This document shows, piece by piece, positions 1-7,827 of a stretch of 64,000 nt of DNA (within the stretch, counting starts at the first letter, position 1; each line of letters opens with the position of its first letter). Made by a program: the position numbers and the translations under genes. The DNA comes from AWTP1-18 sp036504515 (GTDB lineage: Bacteria; Pseudomonadota; Gammaproteobacteria; Burkholderiales; Rhodocyclaceae), in contig DASXVA010000007.1 in the NCBI GenBank assembly GCA_036504515.1, positions 124,001 to 188,000 of the forward strand, given 5' to 3'. A model generated the notes under the pieces. It saw only the letters and a program-made list of their open reading frames with translations. It was not told where the DNA came from and ran no database searches.

Positions 1-1193
1 CCAATAAGCCCTATCAGGAAGGGGCGGTCTGGTCGTTCCGTCTGCGCATCAAAGACCAGTCAATCTATCGCACCGGCTTCGTATCTGCGGATGAGGCGCG
101 CCGTGAAGTTGAACGCTTACGCCAGAAAATCCTTGAAGCCGGCAAGCCTAAGCATGCAGGTCCTTGGCGGACGACGCTTGCGCAGGCAATGCAACAGTAT
201 GCCCTTGAGCGCTTACCCAGTTTGAAGGGCGCACGCCAGGAGGCAAATCGCATCAACTGTTACCTGCGCGCCGCCAACCTCGACATCATCAAGATTGCGA
301 AGCCGTTGTCAGAAGCTGCTGTCGTCCCAGGAATTTACTGGGACGTGAGCCTGGCACCAGGGAAGCAACCACGCAAAATCCCCAACGGTCTCCATGCTCA
401 CCGCCGTCGCCAGGAGGACGGCTCCATCGAAACGCAGCGACTGATCCGCCATTTGGCTAAAACCCCAATGGCCCAGATCATGACTTACCAGGCGCAAGAC
501 CTGGTGGACGTCATGCTGCGGGAGGGCTACGAGCCGGCGACGATAACTCTGGAGCGAGCGCTACTGCGTCAGATGTTTAACTACGCCCGTAAGACTTGAC
601 ACTGGGTAGAGCCAGCGCGTAATCCGGCCACGCAACTCAAGATGACCACTGTCGACAATGCGAGGGACCGCGTGTTGACGAACAAGGAATGGAGGATGAT
701 CAGCAGCGCCATCGAGAAGTCGCTCAATCCATACGCAGCGCCGGCAATCGCACTACTGTTGGAAATGGCTATGCGGGTTTCTGAGCCATTGCTGAATGCG
801 GCATGGGCAAATGTCGATTGGAATCGATGCCTGCTGAGGTTACTTGATGCGAAGGAGGGAGCACGTGACGTCCCGCTCAATCCGGCGGCAATGACCATAT
901 TGGCAACACTCAATTTATTGCGTGCGGAAGGCGATCCGGATCCTCGCATTCTCCCAATCAGCTACGAAGCGTTGAGGGCGGTGTGGAACCGCGTACGCGT
1001 AGCTGTCGGTATCGAGGATATTCGCATTCACGATCTAGGACACACGGCAGCGACGCGCTTCACGCTTGAGCTCAACGGTAACCTGCCGGTCACTAAAAGT
1101 GATCGCCGGACACAAAGTGTATTCTCAGCTTAGTCGGTTATCAACGTCAAGCCCGAGGATGTGTCGCGCCTGCTTCCATGGTCAGCCCGCTGA
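1..1193 (+). pseudogene. Tyrosine recombinase (phage-type integrase), decayed and truncated by the window edge
   Basis: Frame 3 is open from the first bases and reads an integrase arm/core-binding region (for example YRTGFVSADEARREVERLRQ). It meets an in-frame TGA at 597-599 directly after NYARKT, and the same frame continues (from about 600) into the catalytic domain. That domain has the first catalytic Arg region (EMAMRVSEP), but the HxxR box reads HDLGH where HDLRH is expected, a CGA-to-GGA change that removes the second catalytic Arg. After NGNLPV (about 1091) the frame is lost: KVIAGHKVYSQLSR and then INVKPEDVSRLLPW continue in two further frames to a TGA at 1191-1193, and the expected catalytic Tyr lies in the shifted part. 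At least one stop and two indels make this a dead gene. It marks an old integration event at the left flank of the polysaccharide locus. Confidence 0.85.
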
Positions 1194-1334
1194 CAGAAGA
1201 TGACGTACCGCCGGTCTGTATTTGACGCGCGCAACACTCGTGCCGCCGTCGATGGTGAGACCGACCTGCCCTAAAATGTCGTACCTCTGCGCAGATCAAA
1301 GGAGGTAGCCAGCGCCGGATGAGAATCTGGTTAG

Positions 1335-1575
1335 CGAAGAGGGCGAGGATATTCCGGATCCACCTCGTCAACCAGTCTCCCGCTCCGGCGATGTCTGGCA
1401 GCTGGGTCCGCACCGCCCGATCTGTGGTGACGAGTGCGACCAGAATGCCATTGCCAGCTTGATGGGGGGGGGCGAGCAGGCCAGCCTGTGCTTCACCTCG
1501 TCCCCAAAGGAAATCAGCGCGACCACACCTCCGGTGGCATTGCCGATTGGGATGGCCTGATCCACCGCGACAATG
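1335..1575 (+). pseudogene. Fragment of a phage/plasmid-type DNA (N4/N6) methyltransferase
   Basis: From 1335 one frame reads EGEDIPDPP, then SGDVWQLGPHRPICGDECDQ, then SLMGGGEQASLCFTSSP. This follows the familiar opening of ParB-associated DNA methylases (GDxWxLGxHRLxCGDxTD ... CFTSPPYGNQRDY). After CFTSSPK the reading continues one frame away as GNQRDHTSGGIADWDGL, so an indel lies near 1503-1508. The catalytic SPPY box reads SSPK and is probably inactive. No start codon or N-terminal ParB-type domain is present. The fragment runs straight into a RepB-like segment at about 1576. Part of the damage coincides with a G9 run at 1464-1472. The identification rests on remembered family motifs. Confidence 0.6.
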
Positions 1576-2228
1576 ATCGTGGGGTCAGCAAGGAACGTCT
1601 GTCCAGGGCCTTTGGCGTGAACCTGAGCTCCATCAACCGGCGCATCAACCTGCTGGAAGGCATTTGCCCGGACGCCATTGCTAGACTGCAGGACAAGCAG
1701 TCCCCCCTCCCGGATGTCACTCGGGTGTTGCGCAACATGAAAGCCGCCCGGCAGGTGAAAGTAGTCGAATTGATGATTGCCAGCAACACCATCACTGTGG
1801 CCCATACCGATGCCTTACTGAAAGCCACCACACCGGAACAGCGAACCGACTTCAAACCTATCGAACGCGACCGGCAACTGGCGCCGATCGAGCAGATGGT
1901 CAAACTGGAAAAGGAAATGAGCCAGGTCCAGCCCCAGTACAAGGACGCTGAAGAGCACTACGGCTCTGATTTACTGAACTTGGTGGTCGCCAAGGGTTAC
2001 TTGACAAAGCAGCTCGGCAACGATGCCGTCAAAAGCTACATCACCCGGCACGAACCCGAAATCCTCGAGCATTTCGAATTGGTGGTGAACGTCGTCAGCA
2101 TGGAGGAGGCTGTGCTGCAGCAACTGGAAGCCGACGGCGACGACCAACCCACCTCGGAGATCACCCACCCCGATTCCACAATTGACAATGAAACCGCAGC
2201 ACCAGGAGACAACGCCGCCACCGAATAG
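1576..2228 (+). pseudogene. RepB/ParB-like partition protein, C-terminal part only
   Basis: From about RDNDRGVSKERLSRAFGVN onward the protein looks like the RepB C-terminal family of plasmid/phage partition proteins: a helix-turn-helix-like part (SKERLSRAFGVNLSSINRR), then INLLEGICPDAIARL, a long coiled region (EKEMSQVQPQYKDAEEHYGSDLL), and a C-terminal acidic tail. It ends at a TAA/TAG-terminated frame at 2228. The N-terminal ParB nuclease-like domain is missing; the same open frame is joined upstream to the methylase fragment at roughly IADWDGLIHRDND. The continuous frame starting at 1434 is therefore a chance chimera created by deletion, and I do not expect it to be a functional protein. 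It is a relic of a mobile element together with the integrase. Confidence 0.6.
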
Positions 2229-2261
2229 AAAGCCTAAACCAAGTGAGCGATGGAAATGTCA

Positions 2262-2291
2262 TTGCCGCGCCGCAATACCGAGGGGTAAAAT
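2262..2291 (+). promoter_or_regulatory. Candidate sigma-70 promoter for the rfaH-like gene
   Basis: TTGCCG (2262-2267) and TAAAAT (2286-2291) are separated by 18 bases, 26 bases before the ATG at 2318. Between them and the start lies a strong ribosome-binding site, AGGAGGT (2309-2315). Seen by eye only; start site unmapped. Confidence 0.4.
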
Positions 2292-2317
2292 GCTAAAGAT
2301 AACATTAGGAGGTAGCG

Positions 2318-2815
2318 ATGCACTGGTATCTCGTTCATACCAAGCCCAGGCAGGAAAAGTGCACCCTCGACAACCTTGATCGGCAGGGTTATCAGTGCTA
2401 CCTGCCGACGATCCCCTCCGAAAAGCTCCGCCAAGGACTGCTAACCGTTGCGGATGAGCCGCTGTTTCCACGTTACTTGTTCATCCGCCTGGGGCGGGGC
2501 GACTCAGCCAAGAGCTGGGCGCCGATCCGCTCGACCAAGGGAGTCAGCCGTCCGGTCAGCTTTGGGGTCGAACCCGCGCGGGTCGATGATGCTCTGATCG
2601 AACTGTTGCGAACACAAGAGGCATCGGTACAGATCGAACCGGAGCGACTGTTCAAGACTGGGGAGCGTGTGCGAATGACCGAAGCACCGTTTGCTGGCTT
2701 CGAAGGCATCTACCAAATGGGCGATGGCGAGCGTCGGGTCATGGTGCTGATCGAGATTCTGAGCAAGCCTGTTGCGGTGCGCGTGGCACCGGCCAGTTTG
2801 CGCAAGGCAAGTTGA
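2318..2815 (+). CDS. rfaH: RfaH-type transcription antiterminator (NusG paralogue)
   Basis: This 165-residue protein opens with MHWYLVHTKPRQE, the NGN-domain signature of RfaH/NusG proteins, followed by GYQCYLPTIPSEK and PLFPRYLFIRL. The C-terminal third (about residues 105-165: FKTGERVRMTEAPFAGFEGI ... GERRVMVLIEIL) is the KOW domain. RfaH binds RNA polymerase paused at an ops element and lets it read through long polysaccharide operons. Its length (RfaH is about 162 residues) and the lack of the NusG linker insert fit RfaH rather than NusG. It stands alone, 613 bases before the polysaccharide operon, and an ops-like element lies between (2988-2999). A paralogue is encoded at 63200-63697. 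The ATG at 2318 has an excellent AGGAGGT site 3-9 bases upstream. The family assignment is firm; the specific target operon is inferred from position. Confidence 0.88.
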   Translation: MHWYLVHTKPRQEKCTLDNLDRQGYQCYLPTIPSEKLRQGLLTVADEPLFPRYLFIRLGRGDSAKSWAPIRSTKGVSRPVSFGVEPARVDDALIELLRTQEASVQIEPERLFKTGERVRMTEAPFAGFEGIYQMGDGERRVMVLIEILSKPVAVRVAPASLRKAS

Positions 2816-2987
2816 GACGCCTACTCTGGTTATTTCCTGCTTGGCAAAAAACCTTTCTCAAAGTCATGACGGTGTGGGACAATCGTGTTCATCCGTCGAA
2901 CTTTGGGCAGTTTCTTTTGCTGCACTTTATTGCTCCGGACCCCTTGCTAGAACCGGCTGACCGCGCTTGCTGATCGTGAAACAGCAT
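2816..2987. other. Intergenic leader with a weak promoter candidate
   Basis: No supportable gene. A possible promoter for the downstream operon is TTGGGC (2903-2908), 17 bases, TTTATT (2926-2931), which would place the ops-like element about 50 bases into the transcript, as in enterobacterial JUMPstart leaders. The promoter match is weak. Confidence 0.25.
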
Positions 2988-2999
2988 GGCGGTAGCTTG
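2988..2999 (+). promoter_or_regulatory. ops-like element (RfaH recruitment site)
   Basis: GGCGGTAGCTTG matches the enterobacterial ops element GGCGGTAGCGTG at 11 of 12 positions, including the whole GGTAGC core. It lies on the coding strand, 172 bases after the RfaH-type gene and about 430 bases before the first gene of the ~49 kb polysaccharide operon. In the characterised system, RNA polymerase pauses here and RfaH binds the non-template strand. I saw no other GGCGGTAGCNTG near a gene start in the window. The sequence match is direct; the function is inferred from the match and the position. Confidence 0.7.
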
Positions 3000-3210
3000 C
3001 CTAGATTGCTTTGAGTCTCGTATCCCCACTACAGAAATTGGCTGGTTTCCAGGAGGAAATCCAGTTCGAAGTCCTGCGGTGTATGCATCAGCGGCCCAGT
3101 CAGTCAGCGTACTTTGACAATGGAATTGGGTGTCGATCTGGGCAGCATCAACTTCTGTCTCCAAGCCTTGGCGGAAAAGGCTACAGGAACCCCCTAGCAG
3201 CGACAAACTC

Positions 3211-3419
3211 ATTGTAGCCGTGGATTCGCGCCACTTCCCGTCCATCTGGGTTGAGCCCTGCTGGGCGACTCATCCAAGGCCAGGGGCAAGTTGGGCTGGA
3301 CGCCAAAGACCACCTTCGACGAACTCGTTGCCGAAATGGTGCGAGAAGACCTCAAATCCGCCGAGCGTGATGAGCTTATCAAGCTGAACGGCTACAAGGC
3401 AATGAATTACCATGAATAG
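3211..3419 (+). pseudogene. gmd: Remnant of GDP-mannose 4,6-dehydratase (gmd), 3' end only
   Basis: The segment reads IVAVDSRHF and then, after a small indel near 3239-3257, LLGDSSKARGKLGW, TPKTTFDELVAEMV and NGYKAMNYHE before a TAG at 3417-3419. These match the C-terminal end of Gmd (IVxVDPRYFRPTEVETLLGDxxKAxxKLGWxPKTTFxELVxEMV). The N-terminal Rossmann part and the active site are absent, so no enzyme is made. It is probably the residue of an earlier polysaccharide locus at this site. 3000-3210 shows no recognisable coding content. Confidence 0.75.
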
Positions 3420-3431
3420 AGATTCAGCGTG

Positions 3432-4226
3432 ATGCGTTTGTTTTTTGATGAGCGATTCATCCAGGGTTTTAACCCTGCGACCCGATCCGTGCCTCTTTTG
3501 TATTTTTTGTATCTATCTGCAGTACCTTTAGCCAAGGTATTGATTGTTTGCCGGATAAAACCGAATTCAATCACTACACTGTCTAATTTGACTGCCATAG
3601 CGGGGCTAGTCTTTTTGGTTCTGGGGTCTTCAGCGTGGCTTTTCCCGATGATGTGGATGTTGGCTTTGTTTCTAGATATAGCGGATGGAATTGTTGCCCG
3701 AGTAACTGGTCAAGCGTCCGCTCAAGGCAGTTTTTATGACCATATGTCAGATCAGGTCAAGGTCATTGCCCTCTTCCTTTGTGTGGCACTGCGCTATGAC
3801 GAGCATGCGGTTTGGATAGTTGCGTTTGCCGCAAACGGGCTATTCATGTTTTATGGTGTGGTAAATCAGTTCTACTATGCCCGCACGCTCTTGCTTAGTA
3901 GGGCTGCCCCTGCGGCTGTTCAGCAATCGGTGGGGAGTCGGCAGGCCAGTGAAATTTCAAACCAAACAACTGAACGTGGCTTAATCAAGTCTTTTTTTGA
4001 CAGACATCCATTTGCCAAGAAGTGCGTGCTTGGAGTCTATGCCAGCCTGTTTGTGATGTATGGAAATTGTATGATTTTGTTGCTGCCAGTCAGCATAGGT
4101 TGGGAGTGGGCTATGGCTAGCATGTTACTGTTTGGCTTGGTGACCTTTCGTTCACTCGTTGAGGTCGTGCGAAATACGATTAAGGTCAACAAGCAGATTG
4201 CCCAAGCCAAGATTTCATGGAGATGA
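3432..4226 (+). CDS. CDP-alcohol phosphatidyltransferase family membrane protein
   Basis: The 264-residue protein has the complete family motif D82xxD85G86xxA89R90(8x)G99xxxD103xxxD107, read as DIADGIVAR ... GSFYDHMSD, which binds CDP and two divalent metals. The preceding KPNSITTLSN is also typical. About six hydrophobic segments place it in the inner membrane. Members move a substituted phosphate from a CDP-linked donor to a hydroxyl acceptor. It is the first gene of the polysaccharide operon and overlaps the glutamine kinase gene by 10 bases, so it belongs to the phosphoramidate module. I infer that its donor could be a CDP-linked phosphoramidate rather than CDP-diacylglycerol; a role in phospholipid synthesis or in transferring another CDP-alcohol is the alternative. 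GTG at 3429 is an equally possible start. Confidence 0.8.
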   Translation: MRLFFDERFIQGFNPATRSVPLLYFLYLSAVPLAKVLIVCRIKPNSITTLSNLTAIAGLVFLVLGSSAWLFPMMWMLALFLDIADGIVARVTGQASAQGSFYDHMSDQVKVIALFLCVALRYDEHAVWIVAFAANGLFMFYGVVNQFYYARTLLLSRAAPAAVQQSVGSRQASEISNQTTERGLIKSFFDRHPFAKKCVLGVYASLFVMYGNCMILLLPVSIGWEWAMASMLLFGLVTFRSLVEVVRNTIKVNKQIAQAKISWR

Positions 4227-6625
4227 GTGGCATGGAATCTACCAGTGGATTTTCGTTTGGAACTAAAGCGGCGACCCTTGGCGCGCTTAAAGGGATGCTT
4301 AAGCAATCACTAATATGTGATTGCTGTGTATTTACGGTGAAAGAGTGGGGAGAGAATAAGCAGGACGTGCTTTCGCGAGTGCGAGCCCAGTTTTCCCCTA
4401 ACGCGGTGATCGTCCGAAGCAGCGCACTGAACGAGGACGATGATGCTTGCACGATGGCTGGCGCCTACCTATCGGTGAAGGATGTTGCCACTGATGACCT
4501 GAAGTCTTTAGGCGACGCGATTGAGCAAGTCATCGCCTCATATGGCGATGGAGCGGGTGATCACGAATGGCATGAGATTCTGGTCCAGCCGATGATCAGT
4601 AATGTGTCTATGAGTGGGGTTGTGTTCAGCCACGACCTTGCGAGCGGGGCGCCTTATTACGTGATCAACTATGACGATGTGTCGGGAAAAACCGATACCG
4701 TCACCTCCGGTTCCACAGATACCAGTCGAACTCTGCTCGTGCATCGGGCACACGCGGGTCGCATACAGTCGCCGCGTTTTCGCGCCCTATTGAAAAGCGT
4801 GCAAGAGATAGAACAGATCGTGAATTCACCCGGGGTAGACCTTGAGTTCGCGGTGACGAATGCCGGCGAGATATACATATTCCAGGTGCGTCGACTGTCG
4901 CTGAGGCAGAACTGGAACCGGGACATTTCCTACAACATCGATGCGGCGTTGGGATCCATCCAGCGCTTCCTGCAGCAGGAGTTTCGACCCAAGAACGGAG
5001 TTTTTGGAGAAAACACAATCTATGGCGAGATGCCGGACTGGAACCCGGCGGAAATGATAGGGACAGTTCCGCGCCCGCTGGCGCGCTCGTTGTACCAGAA
5101 CCTGATTACGGATTCGGTCTGGGCGGAAGCACGGGCGGAGATGGGGTATCGAGATTTGTCGGGCCGACCGCTGATGGTTGGGCTGTGCGGGCGGGTTTTC
5201 ATCGACGTTCGAGAGAGTCTGAACTCGTTCCTGCCGGCCGACCTGCCTGCGCCTATTGGTGAGAAACTCGCAAATGCTTGGCTGGATCGGCTGCGATCAC
5301 ACCCGGAGCTTCACGACAAAGTGGAATTCGAGGTCATGGTCACCGCGTTCAGCTTAGACTTTGAGCAACGGCTGGACCTGTCGACGCATGGGTTGGATGC
5401 TGCTGAGCGTGCTTGTTTCCGGGACGCCGTACGGCGGCTTACCGTGAGCGTGATCACCGGCAAGTCTGGCGACCATGCTCTGCAGCAGCAACGACTGCAG
5501 GAACTGGAGCGTCGGCGGAAGGCGTTGCTGCAGGCGCAGCCAGGAGCGGACCTGTTGATGCAAGTCAATCTGCTGCTCCGCGACTGCCGGGCGCTGGGTA
5601 CATTGCCATTCGCTATCTTGGCCAGGCATGGCTTCATCGCGGAAATCATGCTGCGATCTCTCGTGCGTACCGGCGTGCTAGACGAGGAGCGGGCAAGAGC
5701 CTTTCGTGCTTCCGTGCCTACGGTACTGACGGAATTTCTGCATGCGATCCAGGCCAGCAGCCGGGGCGAGCGCGAGCGGGCCGAATTCATGGCCAAGTAT
5801 GGCCACCTGCGTCCTGGCACCTACGACATTCTGGCCAACCGCTATGACCAGCATGGGCAACTGCTGCAAGACGCAGGATGCGATACCAGCGCTGGCCATA
5901 CCGATGCTTTTGGATTTGAACTGACCACGGCTGAAGATCGGGCGCTGGCTGATGCGCTCACCAAGGCTGGGCTAGCCTTCGACAACCAGACCCTGCTGGG
6001 ATTCATGCGCAGGGCGATCGCGGGACGCGAGCAAGCCAAGCTGATCTTCACGCGCAACGTTAGCGCCGCGCTGGAACTGATCGCGCAATGGGGGGGGCAC
6101 AACGGGCTGAGTCGCGACGAGTTGTCGTTCCTAAGTGTCGACCAAATCCTTGACGCTCTGTCTAACGCGCACCGCCTGCCGGATGAGGATCGCCTGCGCG
6201 AGATTGCAAAGTCCGCTCGGGCCGACTATGAAATCAGCCAAGCCATTCGGCTGCCCTACCTGATCAGCTCCGAAGCAGATGTATTTGTTATCCCGTTGCT
6301 TAAGAGTCGGGCCAATTTCGTCACCGCCAAGCGCATCCAGGCGCAGCTGCAATACGTCTCCGACCACGCAGTGCAGGCGTCGCGCTCTGCGCGCAAGGTT
6401 GTCCTGATAGAGCGTGCGGATCCTGGCTACGACTGGATATTCCTGTCGCCGATCGCGGGGCTGGTGACGAAATACGGGGGCGCGAATTCGCATATGGCGA
6501 TTCGTTGCGCGGAGCTGAACATACCCGCGGCGATTGGCTGCGGTGAACAGATGTTCGAGCAATTGCGGCGCTCCAGCGCCGTTCTGCTGGACTGCGCGGC
6601 AGCCGTGCTGGTTCCTGTCCGGTGA
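4217..6625 (+). CDS. L-glutamine kinase-like, PEP-synthase-type enzyme (Cj1418-like)
   Basis: The 802-residue protein combines an N-terminal PEP synthase/PPDK ATP-grasp domain (from FGTKAATLGALK to the FQVRRLSL region near residue 235) with a C-terminal phosphohistidine swivelling domain, GGANSHMAIRCAELNIPA, whose catalytic His is residue 759 (codon at 6491). The PEP-binding TIM barrel of true PEP synthases is missing; a 400-residue linker takes its place. This is the architecture of Campylobacter Cj1418 (783 residues), which phosphorylates the amide nitrogen of L-glutamine with ATP as the first step of phosphoramidate synthesis. Genes resembling the next three steps lie within 4 kb (6635, 9340, 10023), which supports that reading over a central-metabolism role. 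A G8 run at 6090-6097 lies inside the gene. ATG 4217 overlaps the previous gene. Confidence 0.8.
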   Translation: MEMSGMESTSGFSFGTKAATLGALKGMLKQSLICDCCVFTVKEWGENKQDVLSRVRAQFSPNAVIVRSSALNEDDDACTMAGAYLSVKDVATDDLKSLGDAIEQVIASYGDGAGDHEWHEILVQPMISNVSMSGVVFSHDLASGAPYYVINYDDVSGKTDTVTSGSTDTSRTLLVHRAHAGRIQSPRFRALLKSVQEIEQIVNSPGVDLEFAVTNAGEIYIFQVRRLSLRQNWNRDISYNIDAALGSIQRFLQQEFRPKNGVFGENTIYGEMPDWNPAEMIGTVPRPLARSLYQNLITDSVWAEARAEMGYRDLSGRPLMVGLCGRVFIDVRESLNSFLPADLPAPIGEKLANAWLDRLRSHPELHDKVEFEVMVTAFSLDFEQRLDLSTHGLDAAERACFRDAVRRLTVSVITGKSGDHALQQQRLQELERRRKALLQAQPGADLLMQVNLLLRDCRALGTLPFAILARHGFIAEIMLRSLVRTGVLDEERARAFRASVPTVLTEFLHAIQASSRGERERAEFMAKYGHLRPGTYDILANRYDQHGQLLQDAGCDTSAGHTDAFGFELTTAEDRALADALTKAGLAFDNQTLLGFMRRAIAGREQAKLIFTRNVSAALELIAQWGGHNGLSRDELSFLSVDQILDALSNAHRLPDEDRLREIAKSARADYEISQAIRLPYLISSEADVFVIPLLKSRANFVTAKRIQAQLQYVSDHAVQASRSARKVVLIERADPGYDWIFLSPIAGLVTKYGGANSHMAIRCAELNIPAAIGCGEQMFEQLRRSSAVLLDCAAAVLVPVR

Positions 6626-6634
6626 ATAATTGAC

Positions 6635-7150
6635 ATGGTTATTTGGATAATTGGTCTCTCTGGGGCTGGCAAGTCGACACTTGCGAAGGAGGTGGTGGAG
6701 CGTGTGCGCGCCATGGGCCGGCCAGTGGTACTGCTCGATGGTGATGCGGTCCGAGAAATGTTTGATAACGACCTTGGACATTCCATGGACGACCGGCGCA
6801 CGAATGCGCAGCGAATTTGCCAATTGAGCAAGTTCATCGAGGCACAGGGCATTGCAGTGGTTTGCGCAATACTGTCTATTTTTCCCGAAAGCCGGGCATG
6901 GAACCGCGAGCACCTGTCGCGTTATTTCGAAGTCTTCATCGACACTCCGGTCGAACATCTGGTGCATCGTGATTCCAAGGACCTGTACTCTCGCTATCAG
7001 CGTGGTGAAATCCATGGCGTAGCCGGCATGGACCTGCCATTCCCACCGCCAGACCAAGCTGACATGGTCATTCACAACACCGGCAGCCGTGACGAACTGC
7101 TGGCCCATGCTCAGGCACTAGCGGCGCTAGCGGCTGGCGACGTGGGGTGA
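6635..7150 (+). CDS. CysC-like kinase, probable cytidine diphosphoramidate kinase (Cj1415-like)
   Basis: The 171-residue protein has a P-loop GLSGAGKST (residues 7-15), the LDGDAVRE segment and FPESRAWNREHL, all of the adenylylsulfate kinase fold. There are no sulfate-assimilation genes nearby. In Campylobacter the equivalent protein Cj1415 phosphorylates the ribose 3'-hydroxyl of cytidine 5'-diphosphoramidate. The presence of the glutamine kinase immediately upstream (9-base gap) and of hydrolase and cytidylyltransferase genes downstream favours this role. Soluble, no signal peptide. The family is certain; the substrate is inferred from context. Confidence 0.78.
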   Translation: MVIWIIGLSGAGKSTLAKEVVERVRAMGRPVVLLDGDAVREMFDNDLGHSMDDRRTNAQRICQLSKFIEAQGIAVVCAILSIFPESRAWNREHLSRYFEVFIDTPVEHLVHRDSKDLYSRYQRGEIHGVAGMDLPFPPPDQADMVIHNTGSRDELLAHAQALAALAAGDVG

Positions 7151-7827
7151 CTTCCCGCATGAATTATTCCTATACTTACGACAATCAACTCGAGCGGCCG
7201 TGCAGCTACATGTATTCTGTATTCGGGGGGGCAGCGTTTCTGGCTGCGTACCGGCAGTCTCGGTTGGCCATGATTGCCGCCTTGCCGTCTGTGCAAGCAC
7301 AGGATGAAAGTGCGCAGGACCAGCAATTGCTTGCGCGGTGGCGCGGGCAATTGGAGCGGTTGGCCGTCGGCGCTCCGGTGGCGGATCTGCCGCAGGCAAG
7401 GGGTGGCGATCTGGCACGTTTTGACCTGACGCAAACGGTAAGCACAGAGGAACTGCTTGATGCCATGCTGGAATGCCTGCCGGGCCAAGAGCGATGGTCG
7501 TTCTGGCTGGCGCGTCTGGTGCAACGCTTCGAGGTGACGAAAAAGTTGTACCAACTCTACCCACCGGGTTTCCGCAAAGGCGAGGGGGGGTACGAGAATC
7601 TGGCCCATTACCGCAAGCTGGCCCTGCTGCTTACCCATGGCTTTGCAGAGTCCGGCAGCCTGGTGTACCTGAATGCTTTGCTGAAGGTGAACGATCTGAT
7701 GTTCTCTGCGCTGGAACCAATGCGCTGGTCTCGGTCAGCGATGGAATTGCTGGCCCTATTGGCGAATGCAGAACTGCGATTTGTCGCGCGGCTGGGTACT
7801 GAGCGGGGAGTTTCAAGTGCTGGATGA
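7147..7827 (+). CDS. Unrecognised 226-residue helical protein in the phosphoramidate module
   Basis: I do not recognise this family. The sequence is rich in Ala, Leu, Arg and Gln and looks largely alpha-helical, with an aromatic cluster (YSYTYDNQLERPCSYMYSVF) near the N-terminus, WSFWLARLVQRFEVTKKLY in the middle, and a leucine-rich C-terminal helix (GSLVYLNALLKVNDLMFSA). There is no signal peptide, P-loop or obvious metal site. GTG at 7147 overlaps the stop of the kinase gene (GTGA), which suggests translational coupling; ATG 7159 is an alternative start. The 3' end overlaps the formyltransferase-like gene by about 11 bases. The tight packing between two module genes suggests a partner or accessory of the neighbouring formyltransferase-like enzyme. 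No function is claimed. Confidence 0.6.
   Translation: MTSRMNYSYTYDNQLERPCSYMYSVFGGAAFLAAYRQSRLAMIAALPSVQAQDESAQDQQLLARWRGQLERLAVGAPVADLPQARGGDLARFDLTQTVSTEELLDAMLECLPGQERWSFWLARLVQRFEVTKKLYQLYPPGFRKGEGGYENLAHYRKLALLLTHGFAESGSLVYLNALLKVNDLMFSALEPMRWSRSAMELLALLANAELRFVARLGTERGVSSAG

Noticed and set aside
2309..2320. AGGAGGTAGCGATG as a second ops site
   Set aside because: It shares GGTAGC but lacks the GGC and the N-TG spacing; it is simply the ribosome-binding site of the rfaH-type gene.
3000..3210. Short frames between the ops-like site and the gmd relic
   Set aside because: None shows a recognisable domain or consistent codon pattern; no gene supported.
4217..6625. PEP synthase or PPDK of central metabolism
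   Set aside because: The PEP-binding TIM barrel is missing and the neighbours are glycan genes.
6635..7150. Adenylylsulfate kinase for sulfate assimilation (CysC)
   Set aside because: No sulfate genes nearby; it is packed with glutamine kinase, cytidylyltransferase and hydrolase genes like Cj1415.
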